From Bacillota bacterium (GTDB taxonomy: Bacteria > Bacillota > Limnochordia > DTU087): a stretch of DNA of 33,905 nt. Position 1 is the first letter of the stretch. Each line of letters begins with the position of its first letter. The position numbers were made by a program, and so were the translations under genes. Shown piece by piece: positions 15,416 to 23,580 of the stretch. The stretch is taken from positions 1-33,905 of the forward strand of contig JAAYQZ010000030.1 in NCBI GenBank assembly GCA_012519025.1, given 5' to 3'. Below the pieces are notes generated by a model that saw only the letters and a list, made by a program, of their open reading frames with translations, made no database searches and was not told the DNA's origin.

Positions 15416-16975
15416 CTATTTTCGGACTTTTAACCTGTAGCCATCGGTTTCAATATCTATTTCTTGCACAGGCAAACCGTCGATAATCGTCAGCAGCTCT
15501 TGTATGTTTTTCACCTTACCGGGGGATTCTGTACCTGGTTCTGTTTTATCGTTTGTGCTGGCAGTATGTCTTGTTTGCACATTTTGTTCTAGATTGGGGC
15601 CGGCTGTGGTTGCCTCCCAGCGTTCTGAAGTAATGCTTGCCCAACTTCGTCTTTCATCAAGAAATCGCCGCGCCACGTCGGGGAAAAGTGCGTAGCTTAA
15701 AACATCCTCCTCTGATTGGGCTAAATCTCCAACCTCGCTTTCTGCCTTCTCAAAACCACTTGAGAGCAAATCCGCCGGTCGGCACTGAATTATCTCACCA
15801 CCATTGGCGAGCCTTTCTTGTAAATTGACGTCTAAAGGCACCGGTGGTCTTCCATAAAACCCTCGGGCATAAAGCCTCACTTCGTCCGGTACTACTTTAT
15901 ATCGTTCGCCGGTAAGCACATTCAAAACAGACTGAATGCCCACGATTTGACTTGTGGGAGTAACTAAAGGCGGATAACCCAATTCCTCCCTAACAATGGG
16001 TATCTCTGCCAACACTTCCGGCAAGCGATGAATAGCCTTTTGCTGCCGCAGTTGTCCCACTAGGTTTGTGATCATGCCGCCCGGCACTTGGTGAGAGAAA
16101 ACCTGCATATCCGTGATTCTGGTGACGCCTCTTTCATAACCATGGTAGCGCCTGACTTCATCAAAGTATTCGGCTATCTCAAAAAGCAGATCTATATTAA
16201 GTTTAGGATCAAACGGTGTGCCTCGTAAAGAACCTTCCAATGTCTCAACAGCCGGTTGAGAGGAACCAAATGCCAAGGGTGCCGCGGCCGTATCCACCAC
16301 ATCGACCCCCGCCTCAATTGCCTTCAAATAGGACATCATGGCATGGCCACCGATGTAGTGACTGTGCAAATGAATGGGAATATCGAGCTTCTGCTTCAGG
16401 GCTTTTACTAAATCATACGCTACATAAGGCTCCAACAGCCCCGCCATGTCCTTTATACATAAAGAATCTGCACCCAAATCCTGCAGCTTTAAAGCTAGAT
16501 CAACATACAGTTTGAGAGTATGCACAGGGCTTACCGTATAAACAACTGTCGCCTGTACATGGGCACCTGCTTGCCGAGCCACCTGCATGGGCATTTTCAG
16601 ATTCTCGATATCGTTCAAAGCATCGAAAATGCGGATGATATTGATGCCGTTGGCTACTGCACTATTTACGAACCGCTTCACTATATCATCGGGATAGTGC
16701 TTGTATCCTAGAAGATTTTGACCCCTTAAAAGCATCTGAAGAGGGGTGTTTTTAACATGTTTAGCAATAGTGCGGAGCCGTTCCCACGGATCCTCATTGA
16801 GATACCTTAAACAAACGTCAAAAGTCGCCCCACCCCAAACCTCCAGCGAGTGGTAGCCCACCTTGTCTAACTTGTCTAGGATGGGAACCATATCTTCTGT
16901 CTGCATGCGGGTGGCCCAAAGTGATTGATGGGCATCTCGTAATGTAGTGTCTGTAATCCCAATCCGGCCCAACAT
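15416..16975 (-). CDS. Carboxyltransferase subunit, PycB/OadA type, lacking a biotinyl domain
   Basis: Carboxyltransferase that moves CO2 between biotin and pyruvate/oxaloacetate (pyruvate carboxylase subunit B or oxaloacetate decarboxylase alpha). The 519-residue product has the TIM-barrel start DTTLRDAHQS (D9 metal ligand), K175 in CIKDMAGL (carboxylated lysine) and H204/H206 metal ligands, then the PYC_OADA domain to about 445. Two deviations: the usual TSG after the histidines reads YIGG, and TSQP, which carries the catalytic Thr, reads SSQP with Ser238. After a low-complexity linker (about 450-487) it ends with IQELLTIIDGL...YRLKVRK, like the N-terminal motif of BCCP, but with no AMKM biotin site. 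A separate biotin carrier is needed. ATG 16975 follows AAGGGATGATG. Confidence 0.85.
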   Translation of the reverse strand: MLGRIGITDTTLRDAHQSLWATRMQTEDMVPILDKLDKVGYHSLEVWGGATFDVCLRYLNEDPWERLRTIAKHVKNTPLQMLLRGQNLLGYKHYPDDIVKRFVNSAVANGINIIRIFDALNDIENLKMPMQVARQAGAHVQATVVYTVSPVHTLKLYVDLALKLQDLGADSLCIKDMAGLLEPYVAYDLVKALKQKLDIPIHLHSHYIGGHAMMSYLKAIEAGVDVVDTAAAPLAFGSSQPAVETLEGSLRGTPFDPKLNIDLLFEIAEYFDEVRRYHGYERGVTRITDMQVFSHQVPGGMITNLVGQLRQQKAIHRLPEVLAEIPIVREELGYPPLVTPTSQIVGIQSVLNVLTGERYKVVPDEVRLYARGFYGRPPVPLDVNLQERLANGGEIIQCRPADLLSSGFEKAESEVGDLAQSEEDVLSYALFPDVARRFLDERRSWASITSERWEATTAGPNLEQNVQTRHTASTNDKTEPGTESPGKVKNIQELLTIIDGLPVQEIDIETDGYRLKVRK

Positions 16976-17028
16976 TTTACATCATCCCTTTTCTATTTTG
17001 GCAAGGCCGAATGCCTGACTTGCTGTCT

Positions 17029-17057
17029 ATAATGGGATAGAACAGGGAGAATGTCAA
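17029..17057 (-). promoter_or_regulatory. Sigma-A promoter P1 of the carboxyltransferase gene
   Basis: On the minus strand a perfect TTGACA (17057-17052), a 17-base spacer and CATTAT (17034-17029) form a good promoter. Its start point lies about 45 bases before the ATG at 16975. Confidence 0.65.
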
Positions 17058-17070
17058 GTGTTACCAAAAA

Positions 17071-17104
17071 ATTATACATTATACACGGCTTTTTTGCCTA
17101 TCAA
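17071..17104 (-). promoter_or_regulatory. Candidate upstream promoter P2 of the carboxyltransferase gene
   Basis: Minus-strand TTGATA (17104-17099), a 15-base spacer and TATAAT preceded by TG (17083-17078) form a possible second promoter. A second copy of TGTATAAT follows at once (TATAAT 17076-17071). The short spacer is suboptimal, but the TG extension may compensate. Confidence 0.4.
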
Positions 17105-17143
17105 CTCACTTTATGCCGCAGATGACTGGCAGGTTCTTTTTCC

Positions 17144-17386
17144 CTACATAACGCCCAAGCCCCCCATGATTCTGACCACACGGGCCCCTACAGCTCCCAC
17201 CAATTGTGACCAGCTGACCGTCGGCAAATTCTTAGACTGCAGGTACAATAAGGCGGCTCCCGCTAAAGTAACTCCCAGAAAAACCGTCAGCTCCCGCCAA
17301 AGGGCACCTTTTACCAGACGGGGGACTTCATACCATGCCACAGCACTGAAGATAAGAATCACTCCCGGCAAACCCAAATTGTTCAC
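17144..17386 (-). CDS. Small hydrophobic protein at the end of the germination operon
   Basis: An 80-residue ORF of unrecognised family with at least two likely membrane segments: about 5-22 (LPGVILIFSAVAWY) and about 34-50 (VFLGVTLAGAALLYL), with a glycine-rich C-terminus. The GTG start overlaps the gerC stop (GTGA), implying coupled translation and real expression. It is the fourth gene of the ger operon. Small accessory membrane proteins (GerD-like or extra GerX subunits) are known in some ger operons, but no homology is claimed. The antisense ORF in this region looks like a shadow. Confidence 0.6.
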   Translation of the reverse strand: MNNLGLPGVILIFSAVAWYEVPRLVKGALWRELTVFLGVTLAGAALLYLQSKNLPTVSWSQLVGAVGARVVRIMGGLGVM

Positions 17387-18624
17387 CTGCTTTCAGGTAA
17401 ATTGATCTCAACGAGTCCAATCTGACGTATCTTGGTTTTCACTTCCACCGTCACATTTAGCTTTTTGAACCCATCATCATTCCAATTGGACCTTAAGTTT
17501 TTCCAGACCTTTGGATATTTCCGATGAATGGCCTGTCCAAATCCAAAGATATCTGATCCATACTCCTCTTGGGCTTTATCGATTGCCTGATGAACTTCCT
17601 GTCTGATTGCTTCGGCGAAGCGCCGAATAATGGCCTTGGCCAACAGATTGCTGTCCTCAGTTCGGCCAACCATGTGCTGCGTTTCTCCGAAATTGGCCTC
17701 TGCTTGGATCCTTACTTTCGCAACCGGTCGATCATCTTTCATCTCCACCTCGATGCTGCTGTCAGCACCAAGAATTGCTATTGTCATATACTGTCCATCT
17801 TCCTTGGGATCCTCTATGGTAAGGACACTGCCTTTAACCCGACCTCTTACCCAGTTATAGCCCCGGGTTTCTGCTTCATCCAACCAGCCGACCAGCATCC
17901 TGTCTTTAAAGACTGCTGCACCTGAAATGCGGGGTGCAGTAGATATACAGCTTTGCTCCATCTGTCCTCTAACATCGACGTCAGGCAATCGATCTATGAT
18001 CTCCACACGCACAGCGACCGGTTCAATACCTTCACTGGCCATGACTTTAAAAAACTCGTGTATATCAACATCGACCACGGTGGACAGCGCCTCACTGGCG
18101 TCATCCAAAATACCCAAATAGGCCTCTGCCCCAATGCTTTCCAGTTCTGACTCTGTCTGCAAAAAATCCGATGCCTTACCATCTTTCACAACCGCGAGTT
18201 TCGCCCCGGCTCGACTTTCAGGATCTCGTTCATAAGCATCCAATACATTGTTAATGCCGGCCCGAGCCACATCCTCCCCCAGGATCACCCATTGGCTGTG
18301 AGCGAAAAAAGCCCTTCTGGAAGATTGACGAGCGAGGTGACGAATTGCTTCAAAAATGGTGTTTCCTGTGCTGCTCACCGTCCAAACCGCCCTCTCCAAA
18401 TCGCTGCCCCCCATGGCCGCGGCCGCCAACGCTTTAGGTTTTGCGATCTGAGCTGTGAGCATGATGCGATTGGGCATTTCGGCAAAATCTACCCCGCTGG
18501 CCATCACAAAAGCCAAAGTTTCTATCTCTTTACGGCTCCAACAGCCCGTTTGCAAGACCAGCAACATCACCACAACCGAGACTGCAAACAACCGCATATA
18601 ATGTTGTCCGCTGATCCTAATCAC
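17383..18624 (-). CDS. gerC: Ger(x)C-family spore germination lipoprotein
   Basis: C subunit of a GerA-type nutrient germinant receptor, an outer-leaflet lipoprotein of the spore inner membrane. The product has about 413 residues. The signal peptide ends in a lipobox, LQTGC, with lipidated C28 followed by WSRKEIE, the classical start of mature GerC proteins. The N-terminal domain follows, and the C-terminal germane-C domain carries YGSDIFGFGQAIHRKYPK near 350-380. GTG 18624 is chosen for the AAAGGAG site 6 bases upstream and the clean signal peptide; the longest ORF (18702) would lie deep in gerB. It overlaps gerB by 8 bases. Confidence 0.88.
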   Translation of the reverse strand: MIRISGQHYMRLFAVSVVVMLLVLQTGCWSRKEIETLAFVMASGVDFAEMPNRIMLTAQIAKPKALAAAAMGGSDLERAVWTVSSTGNTIFEAIRHLARQSSRRAFFAHSQWVILGEDVARAGINNVLDAYERDPESRAGAKLAVVKDGKASDFLQTESELESIGAEAYLGILDDASEALSTVVDVDIHEFFKVMASEGIEPVAVRVEIIDRLPDVDVRGQMEQSCISTAPRISGAAVFKDRMLVGWLDEAETRGYNWVRGRVKGSVLTIEDPKEDGQYMTIAILGADSSIEVEMKDDRPVAKVRIQAEANFGETQHMVGRTEDSNLLAKAIIRRFAEAIRQEVHQAIDKAQEEYGSDIFGFGQAIHRKYPKVWKNLRSNWNDDGFKKLNVTVEVKTKIRQIGLVEINLPESR

Positions 18625-19744
18625 GGTCAGCTCCTTTCTTTGCCGCCGAGGCGAAAGATCCCCGTATCCATCCAACAATATATATAAGAAGTGGTATGAC
18701 AACCCCCATCAATATGCTCAAAATCCCGAAACTCCTTAAAGAGATAAAATTCAATTTATCTAAAGCACCATGGAAAATCCACAGCGAAAAAGCGACAATT
18801 AAAAGCCCCACAGGATAAGCCAGTGCCTGCATTTCCTTCAAATTAAAAATTTGAGCAAGCCCCAACACAACCCCCCAAAGCAAAAGTGCCTGCTTCACCC
18901 CGGTGCCCACAGTAAAGGCGATCAGAGGGATAATCTCCAATCTTTCTATAATTAGGGCAAAATCCACCAATCTGCCTAAAGAAAAGGCCGGTAAATTTAC
19001 ATAAGAAATCAAAGGGCCGAAAGTAACGACAACCACTATAGATAAAACAGCTATGAAAACGCCGGATACCAACGTTGCGTAAGCCACAGTGCGAGCCGCA
19101 CTTTTTTGGTTCTCTAAATACGGCAGCAGCATAGTGATGATCAAATAGTCGGTATACATGGTAAATGACAAAAGTGAAGCTTTTTGCAGTTCCCGCCAGC
19201 CTTCGGCAAGCATAGGCCGCAAATAATTGAAGTCCATTTTATTTAAAGGAAGTATCAAAAGTGCTGTAAGCAATATGATGGTGACCCCAAAAACTATGGT
19301 GCCTGCCCTAGCTAAAACTTCCAACCCACCCCGCACTGCATTTGCTGACAGAAAAGTAATCATCAACACAAATACCAAAAGCGGTGTTTCAGGCATAACA
19401 GCCGTAACATACGCTGCACCACACACGCTCACTGCCCTAGCCGACTCTTGGATAAAGAAGAGAATGATCAAAAACCCCGCCAGCCGCCCCAGCCAAGGGC
19501 CCAAAACCAATTGGCTGTATTCAATGATCGTCATTCCAGGAAATTTGCCACCGATATGCACCAAAAAACACGCCCAGACAAGCACCATGGACGTGCTGAT
19601 TACAGCCGCAATCCAAGCATCATGCCCGATAGAAGTGGCCGAAAAGGTTGGCGCATCCAGTAAAATTGCAATCAACCTAGTCAAAACCAGCAGTGTAAAC
19701 AACTGCTTGGAATTGATCTTGCCCTTTTCTAAACCGGCCACCAT
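18617..19744 (-). CDS. gerB: GerAB-family spore germination permease
   Basis: B subunit of the germinant receptor, an APC-superfamily-like transporter with about 10 membrane helices that binds the germinant. The roughly 375-residue protein starts with KINSKQLFTLLVLTRL, typical of GerAB proteins, and is hydrophobic throughout. ATG 19744 sits just after AGGAG (4-base spacing), with a GTG directly following at 19741 (7-base spacing); either could be used. The TTG start of the longest ORF at 19762 is unlikely. A 12-base palindrome (19760-19771) lies between it and gerA. It is co-transcribed with gerA and gerC. Confidence 0.88.
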   Translation of the reverse strand: MVAGLEKGKINSKQLFTLLVLTRLIAILLDAPTFSATSIGHDAWIAAVISTSMVLVWACFLVHIGGKFPGMTIIEYSQLVLGPWLGRLAGFLIILFFIQESARAVSVCGAAYVTAVMPETPLLVFVLMITFLSANAVRGGLEVLARAGTIVFGVTIILLTALLILPLNKMDFNYLRPMLAEGWRELQKASLLSFTMYTDYLIITMLLPYLENQKSAARTVAYATLVSGVFIAVLSIVVVVTFGPLISYVNLPAFSLGRLVDFALIIERLEIIPLIAFTVGTGVKQALLLWGVVLGLAQIFNLKEMQALAYPVGLLIVAFSLWIFHGALDKLNFISLRSFGILSILMGVVIPLLIYIVGWIRGSFASAAKKGADRD

Positions 19745-19759
19745 ATCACTCCTGTCAGA

Positions 19760-19771
19760 CAAAGCGCTTTG
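19760..19771. repeat. 12-base perfect palindrome CAAAGCGCTTTG
   Basis: The palindrome lies in the 83-base gerA-gerB gap. Its AAAGCGCTTT core matches the centre of strong CcpA cre sites, but the outer TG...CA bases are replaced, so a working cre site is doubtful. It could also form a small mRNA hairpin near the gerB ribosome site. Confidence 0.3.
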
Positions 19772-19827
19772 AGCCGTTTGACATTTTGGGAAATGCCTTT
19801 TATCCTTCTCTATTCTTAATTCTTTGT

Positions 19828-21444
19828 TTAACTTTGCGGCGGTCTTGGCTTTTGTTCAGGTTCTTCCCGAATACGATCTTGTTCTGATTTTCTATTAGGT
19901 CTTACATCCATCATCCATAAAGGTGCTCTGATGCCGGCATCTTTCCATTGTGGGAAAATGACAGGCGAAAACGGTTCCAGATAAGGCACACCGAAAGTTC
20001 TCAAAGCTGACAGGTGAATCAACACAGCGGACAGCCCCATTACAACACCAAAAAGTCCCAAACTGCCGGCAAGTATCATAATGGGAAACCGCAAAAGATG
20101 CACACTCAATGTCATGCTCCAGATGGGGCTGGCAAAAGACGCGATGGCCGTAAAGGCCACTACAATTACCATGGCAGATGAAACAAGGCCTGCCTGAACC
20201 GCGGCTTCACCGAGCACCAATGCACCTACAATACTGATGGCAGGACCAACCACCTTAGGCAGCCGAATCCCCGCCTCCCGAAGCAGTTCAAAACTCAATT
20301 CCAAAAAGATGGCTTCCACGATAGCTGCGAAAGGAACCCCTTCCCGCTGAGCCGCGATGGAAAGAATCAAAGGTGTAGGGAGCATTTCTTGATGGAAAGT
20401 GGTGATTGCGATGTAAAAAGAGGGCAGTGTTAAAGAGATAAACATGGCGATTATACGCACAAGGCGCAAAAAAGAACTTGTCCACGAGCGCTCATAATAG
20501 TCTTCACTTGCCATAAGGAAACTTGCGAAAACGGCGGGGGCGATCAAGACAAAGGGAGTCCCCTCCGTTATGATCACAATTCTGCCTTCCAAAAGGGAAC
20601 CTGCGGCTTTGTCAGGTCTTTCAGTACGCAAAAGGGTGGGGAAAGGAGAAAATGGAGCATCTTCAATATACTCTTCAATGTATCCGCTTTCAAACACAGC
20701 ATCTACTGTAATCGATTGCAGCCGCCTGCGGGCTTCTTCGATTAAATCATTGGACGCAATACCCTTGATGTATGCTAAAGTGACTTTGGTCTTAGTCACC
20801 CCACCGATCTCTAATTCTTCAAACCAAAGCTCCGGTGCCCCGATAATCCGTCTCAACATACTCGTATTCACCCGAGGGTTTTCCACAAATCCCTGCTTAG
20901 GCCCGCGCACCGCCGACTCTGTTGTGGGTTCCTCCACCGAGCGCTCCACCCAACCCTGTACCGCATAAGCCTGCCCTTGAGCGACCCCTTCTACGAAAAC
21001 AACCGCAAAACCCTTACTTAAAACCTTCAAAGCGTCCCCAAGCTCATCTACTTCCTGGAGGGCGGCACCATGGAGCAGGCTTTGTCCGAGCAAATCATAA
21101 GCCCCTTTAGGAGCAGCCGGTAATGGCAGATCAAAAGGCAGCTCACTGCCGATAGGCCCCAGAATTGCTTCAGCAAGCAGGTGCATATCAACTAGACCAT
21201 CTATGTAACACACCAAAACCTCGATTTGATCGTTTGCAGCCAACCGCATCCGCCTAAAAACAAGGTCAGGACTGCCCCCGAATGCCGCCTTGATCAGTGC
21301 TTCGGTGTTTTCCAACTTACCGGTCAAGCTTTCCTGTTCTATGTATGCTTCAATCTCGTGGTAATCGGCATCAGACACTAACTGCTTCAGTGTGCGCCCT
21401 CGTCTCCGCCTGATGCCGCGCAGTACTTTAAGTAAAAATCGCAT
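19828..21444 (-). CDS. gerA: GerA-family spore germination protein (A subunit)
   Basis: A subunit of the germinant receptor in the spore inner membrane; related A subunits form ion channels that open on germinant binding. The 538-residue chain has a soluble N-terminal domain (about 20-240), the signature PFVLIAPAVFASFLMASEDYYERSW region (given as PFVLIAPAVF then FLMASEDYYERSW) near 300-325, and several membrane segments to about 490, ending in a proline-rich basic tail (EPEQKPRPPQS). Length is normal for the family. ATG 21444 follows AGGTGG 7 bases upstream. It is the first gene of gerA-gerB-gerC plus a small ORF, with a sigma-G-like promoter about 35 bases upstream. Confidence 0.9.
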   Translation of the reverse strand: MRFLLKVLRGIRRRRGRTLKQLVSDADYHEIEAYIEQESLTGKLENTEALIKAAFGGSPDLVFRRMRLAANDQIEVLVCYIDGLVDMHLLAEAILGPIGSELPFDLPLPAAPKGAYDLLGQSLLHGAALQEVDELGDALKVLSKGFAVVFVEGVAQGQAYAVQGWVERSVEEPTTESAVRGPKQGFVENPRVNTSMLRRIIGAPELWFEELEIGGVTKTKVTLAYIKGIASNDLIEEARRRLQSITVDAVFESGYIEEYIEDAPFSPFPTLLRTERPDKAAGSLLEGRIVIITEGTPFVLIAPAVFASFLMASEDYYERSWTSSFLRLVRIIAMFISLTLPSFYIAITTFHQEMLPTPLILSIAAQREGVPFAAIVEAIFLELSFELLREAGIRLPKVVGPAISIVGALVLGEAAVQAGLVSSAMVIVVAFTAIASFASPIWSMTLSVHLLRFPIMILAGSLGLFGVVMGLSAVLIHLSALRTFGVPYLEPFSPVIFPQWKDAGIRAPLWMMDVRPNRKSEQDRIREEPEQKPRPPQS

Positions 21445-21477
21445 ATCTTGACCACCTAGGTCTTTAGTTTCTGTTTA

Positions 21478-21508
21478 TAGAATGTCCCTAAGCGGTAAAC
21501 GATATTTA
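21478..21508 (-). promoter_or_regulatory. Sigma-G/sigma-F-like promoter of the ger operon
   Basis: On the minus strand TAAATA (21508-21503), an 18-base spacer and CATTCTA (21484-21478) match the forespore consensus TGAATA/CATACTA at 5 of 6 and 6 of 7 positions. Start near 21471, about 27 bases before the gerA ATG. Forespore expression is known for gerA operons, which supports the reading. Confidence 0.55.
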
Positions 21509-21544
21509 TTTGCAGGCCTCATGTTCGCAAAATCTAACTCACGA

Positions 21545-22147
21545 CTACAGGCTTTCACCGAGCAATTTTTCCAGCTCACTGATGAGATTCTTATAAGATG
21601 TAAACTCAATTGTCTGGAATCCCAAATCCGCGGCCGCCTGTAAGTTAGTGGAAATATCATCTATAAAAACACACTCTGCTGGCTCCAGTCCGTATTTTTC
21701 AATTAAAGCTTTGTAGATTTCAGGTTCAGGTTTGATGTAATTGATCGCATAGGAAATGATCATACCATCAAACAGGTCAAACCACTTATACTTAGTTCGC
21801 ACGTACGCAAAAGCTTCTTTGTGGAAATTGGATAGAGCATACAGTCCTAAACCCTCAGCTTTCAGCTTAGGCAACAGCGCTGTAGTCTCTTGGATAGGAT
21901 AAAGAAGTGAATACCACCGGGCAAATACCCTTTGGATGTCAGCCTTATGCTTTGGGTAACGGTTGCCCAATATTTCAACACCCTCAGCCTCATTAACAAC
22001 GCCTCGGTCAAGATCAAGCCACAAACTGCTTCTAAAGATCATCTCATGATACAGCTCTACGATATCCTGATCACAAAACAGCTCTTCAAGATATTCCCGA
22101 GGTTGATAACTCAGCAAAACATTGCCGATATCAAAGATAATATTCAA
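21545..22147 (-). CDS. HAD-superfamily phosphatase, YihX-like
   Basis: Cytoplasmic HAD subfamily IA hydrolase of 200 residues. The nucleophile motif is FDIGNV (D6), which has Gly two residues after the Asp, as in the glucose-1-phosphatase YihX. Motif II is LSNFH near 105, motif III lysine lies in INYIKPEPEIY near 137-145, and motif IV is FIDDISTN near 161-168. The helical cap spans about 15-85. The start is TTG 22147 with GGAGG 6 bases upstream. It follows the DUF362/ferredoxin gene closely and is probably co-transcribed with it. The substrate is unknown; a hexose phosphate is the family precedent. Confidence 0.82.
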   Translation of the reverse strand: MNIIFDIGNVLLSYQPREYLEELFCDQDIVELYHEMIFRSSLWLDLDRGVVNEAEGVEILGNRYPKHKADIQRVFARWYSLLYPIQETTALLPKLKAEGLGLYALSNFHKEAFAYVRTKYKWFDLFDGMIISYAINYIKPEPEIYKALIEKYGLEPAECVFIDDISTNLQAAADLGFQTIEFTSYKNLISELEKLLGESL

Positions 22148-22176
22148 AAACGCCCTCCCCTATCATGTGCAAACGC

Positions 22177-23343
22177 TCAACCCGTTCGCTTTATAGTTTG
22201 ATACAATTTCACAAGTGCTCCCGCCAGCGGGTAATCTTTACGCAGTTCCACGGCTTGGTGGCCGCAAAGCTCATGACAGCACATACATTCGATACAAGTT
22301 GAATAGTCAATTATTTTCGTCTTTGCATCAATGGCATGCACTGGACAGCTTTCCACACACACACCGCAGTGGCGACACAACCTGGCATTGATCTTAGGCC
22401 TGGTCTTTAAAAATTTTAAAGCAAACGACACAAATCGATAGTTGGAAAGCCGCAGCCGCCCTATATATCGGGGTAGACGAAAGTTGCGAAATCTTGGGAC
22501 AGACTCATAATCGCCAAGCAGCCCAATTTCATTCAGCCGCGATTGCCCAAGTCCCTCGTTCCTAGCAACAGTCAAAATTGGCACATCATCCACCACAAGG
22601 CCCATCATGGCAATTGCCACAGCATCTAAAGCCAGGGGATCTGTACTGATCAAAATTTTGTTGGCCTTATAGGGTACCCCCGCAGTTGGACCTTCACCCT
22701 GCATCGCCGAAATACCATCCATAATATGAAGCTGGACATTGGTTGCTTTATGTATACTTGCGATCACTTGGCCAAAATCAGTGGGATTTGGTGCAATTCT
22801 ATGATAATCGGCTTTTTTAAGACCCGGAACCAATCCGTAAAGATTTTTCACGGCACCAGTATACACAGCACCACTGTGGGTCTTAAGCTTTGGCAAATTG
22901 ATCACAAGATCAGCTTCAAAAACCGGTTTTGCCAAATGCATCTCACTTACAAAAGGGTTGTCTACGCCAACTGCCCGCACACCTTCAAGATCAAAATTCT
23001 TAATCTGTGCCCCTTCCTCTTCAGCCATCTGGGCCAATCCGGACACTATAAAACTGCGAGCCGTTGGTGCTGTTCCTGCAATTGCCCCACCCGAACTATC
23101 TCCAATCCAAACACTGCAGCCTCGCTCCCTCAAGATTTTCGTAATGGCCCGAACAAACTCAACATGGGTAATAGCAGCCGAGTCAGATCCTTTGGGAGTA
23201 ATCAGGTTGACTTTCAAAAGGACTGTCATATCCGGCTTAACAAACCTTTCCCATCCCCCAATCAGCTCCAAACCGGCATCAATTTTCTCCACAAGCTGCT
23301 CTACATCATAACTACTGCATTCGTTGACTACTACCTTTGCCAT
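22177..23343 (-). CDS. DUF362 protein with C-terminal 2[4Fe-4S] ferredoxin domain
   Basis: 388-residue protein. Residues about 30-270 are a DUF362 domain (LKVNLITPKG, GDSSGG, INLPKLKTH and GAVKNLYGLVPG are its usual landmarks). The tail carries two ferredoxin clusters: C323, C326, C329, C333 and C350, C353, C356, C360, with one extra cysteine, C355. The electron-transfer role is clear from the clusters; the DUF362 reaction is not known. ATG 23343 follows AAAGGATGG 8 bases upstream; the longest ORF adds 29 residues without support. It heads a two-gene unit with the HAD phosphatase. Confidence 0.87.
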   Translation of the reverse strand: MAKVVVNECSSYDVEQLVEKIDAGLELIGGWERFVKPDMTVLLKVNLITPKGSDSAAITHVEFVRAITKILRERGCSVWIGDSSGGAIAGTAPTARSFIVSGLAQMAEEEGAQIKNFDLEGVRAVGVDNPFVSEMHLAKPVFEADLVINLPKLKTHSGAVYTGAVKNLYGLVPGLKKADYHRIAPNPTDFGQVIASIHKATNVQLHIMDGISAMQGEGPTAGVPYKANKILISTDPLALDAVAIAMMGLVVDDVPILTVARNEGLGQSRLNEIGLLGDYESVPRFRNFRLPRYIGRLRLSNYRFVSFALKFLKTRPKINARLCRHCGVCVESCPVHAIDAKTKIIDYSTCIECMCCHELCGHQAVELRKDYPLAGALVKLYQTIKRTG

Positions 23344-23493
23344 GCATCCCATCCTTTGGAAGGTATTGCCGTCCTTTGCGTACAGTGGCTTTTTCAAGGT
23401 CAAATGGCCCCAATCCGGCTTTTGCCACAAGTTTTATAGTTTTGTTATACCATATTAAGTGTAAGAATAAAAGTGATGGTAACTCTTGTGTAA

Positions 23494-23522
23494 ACAGGCC
23501 GGTTTAAGTTAAGCCTGTTTCA
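23494..23522. repeat. 8-base inverted repeat in the divergent region before the rRNA methyltransferase gene
   Basis: AAACAGGC (23494-23501) pairs perfectly with GCCTGTTT (23515-23522) around a 13-base loop. It lies between two divergent genes and has only three T after the stem, so an operator or 5'-leader hairpin is more likely than a terminator. Confidence 0.45.
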
Positions 23523-23580
23523 TGGTAGACTAACATTTGCGGCATCACTTCCCACTTAAGTATAGATTTGAGGAGAAATA

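Noticed and set aside
19227-19772. 181-residue plus-strand ORF opposite gerB
   Set aside because: It is a mirror of the hydrophobic gerB codons (rich in Lys, Ser, Thr and Pro), with no start context; gerB is well supported.
22726-23439. 237-residue plus-strand ORF opposite the DUF362 gene
   Set aside because: It lies fully antisense to a gene with clear DUF362 and ferredoxin motifs, has no ribosome site and no recognisable domain.
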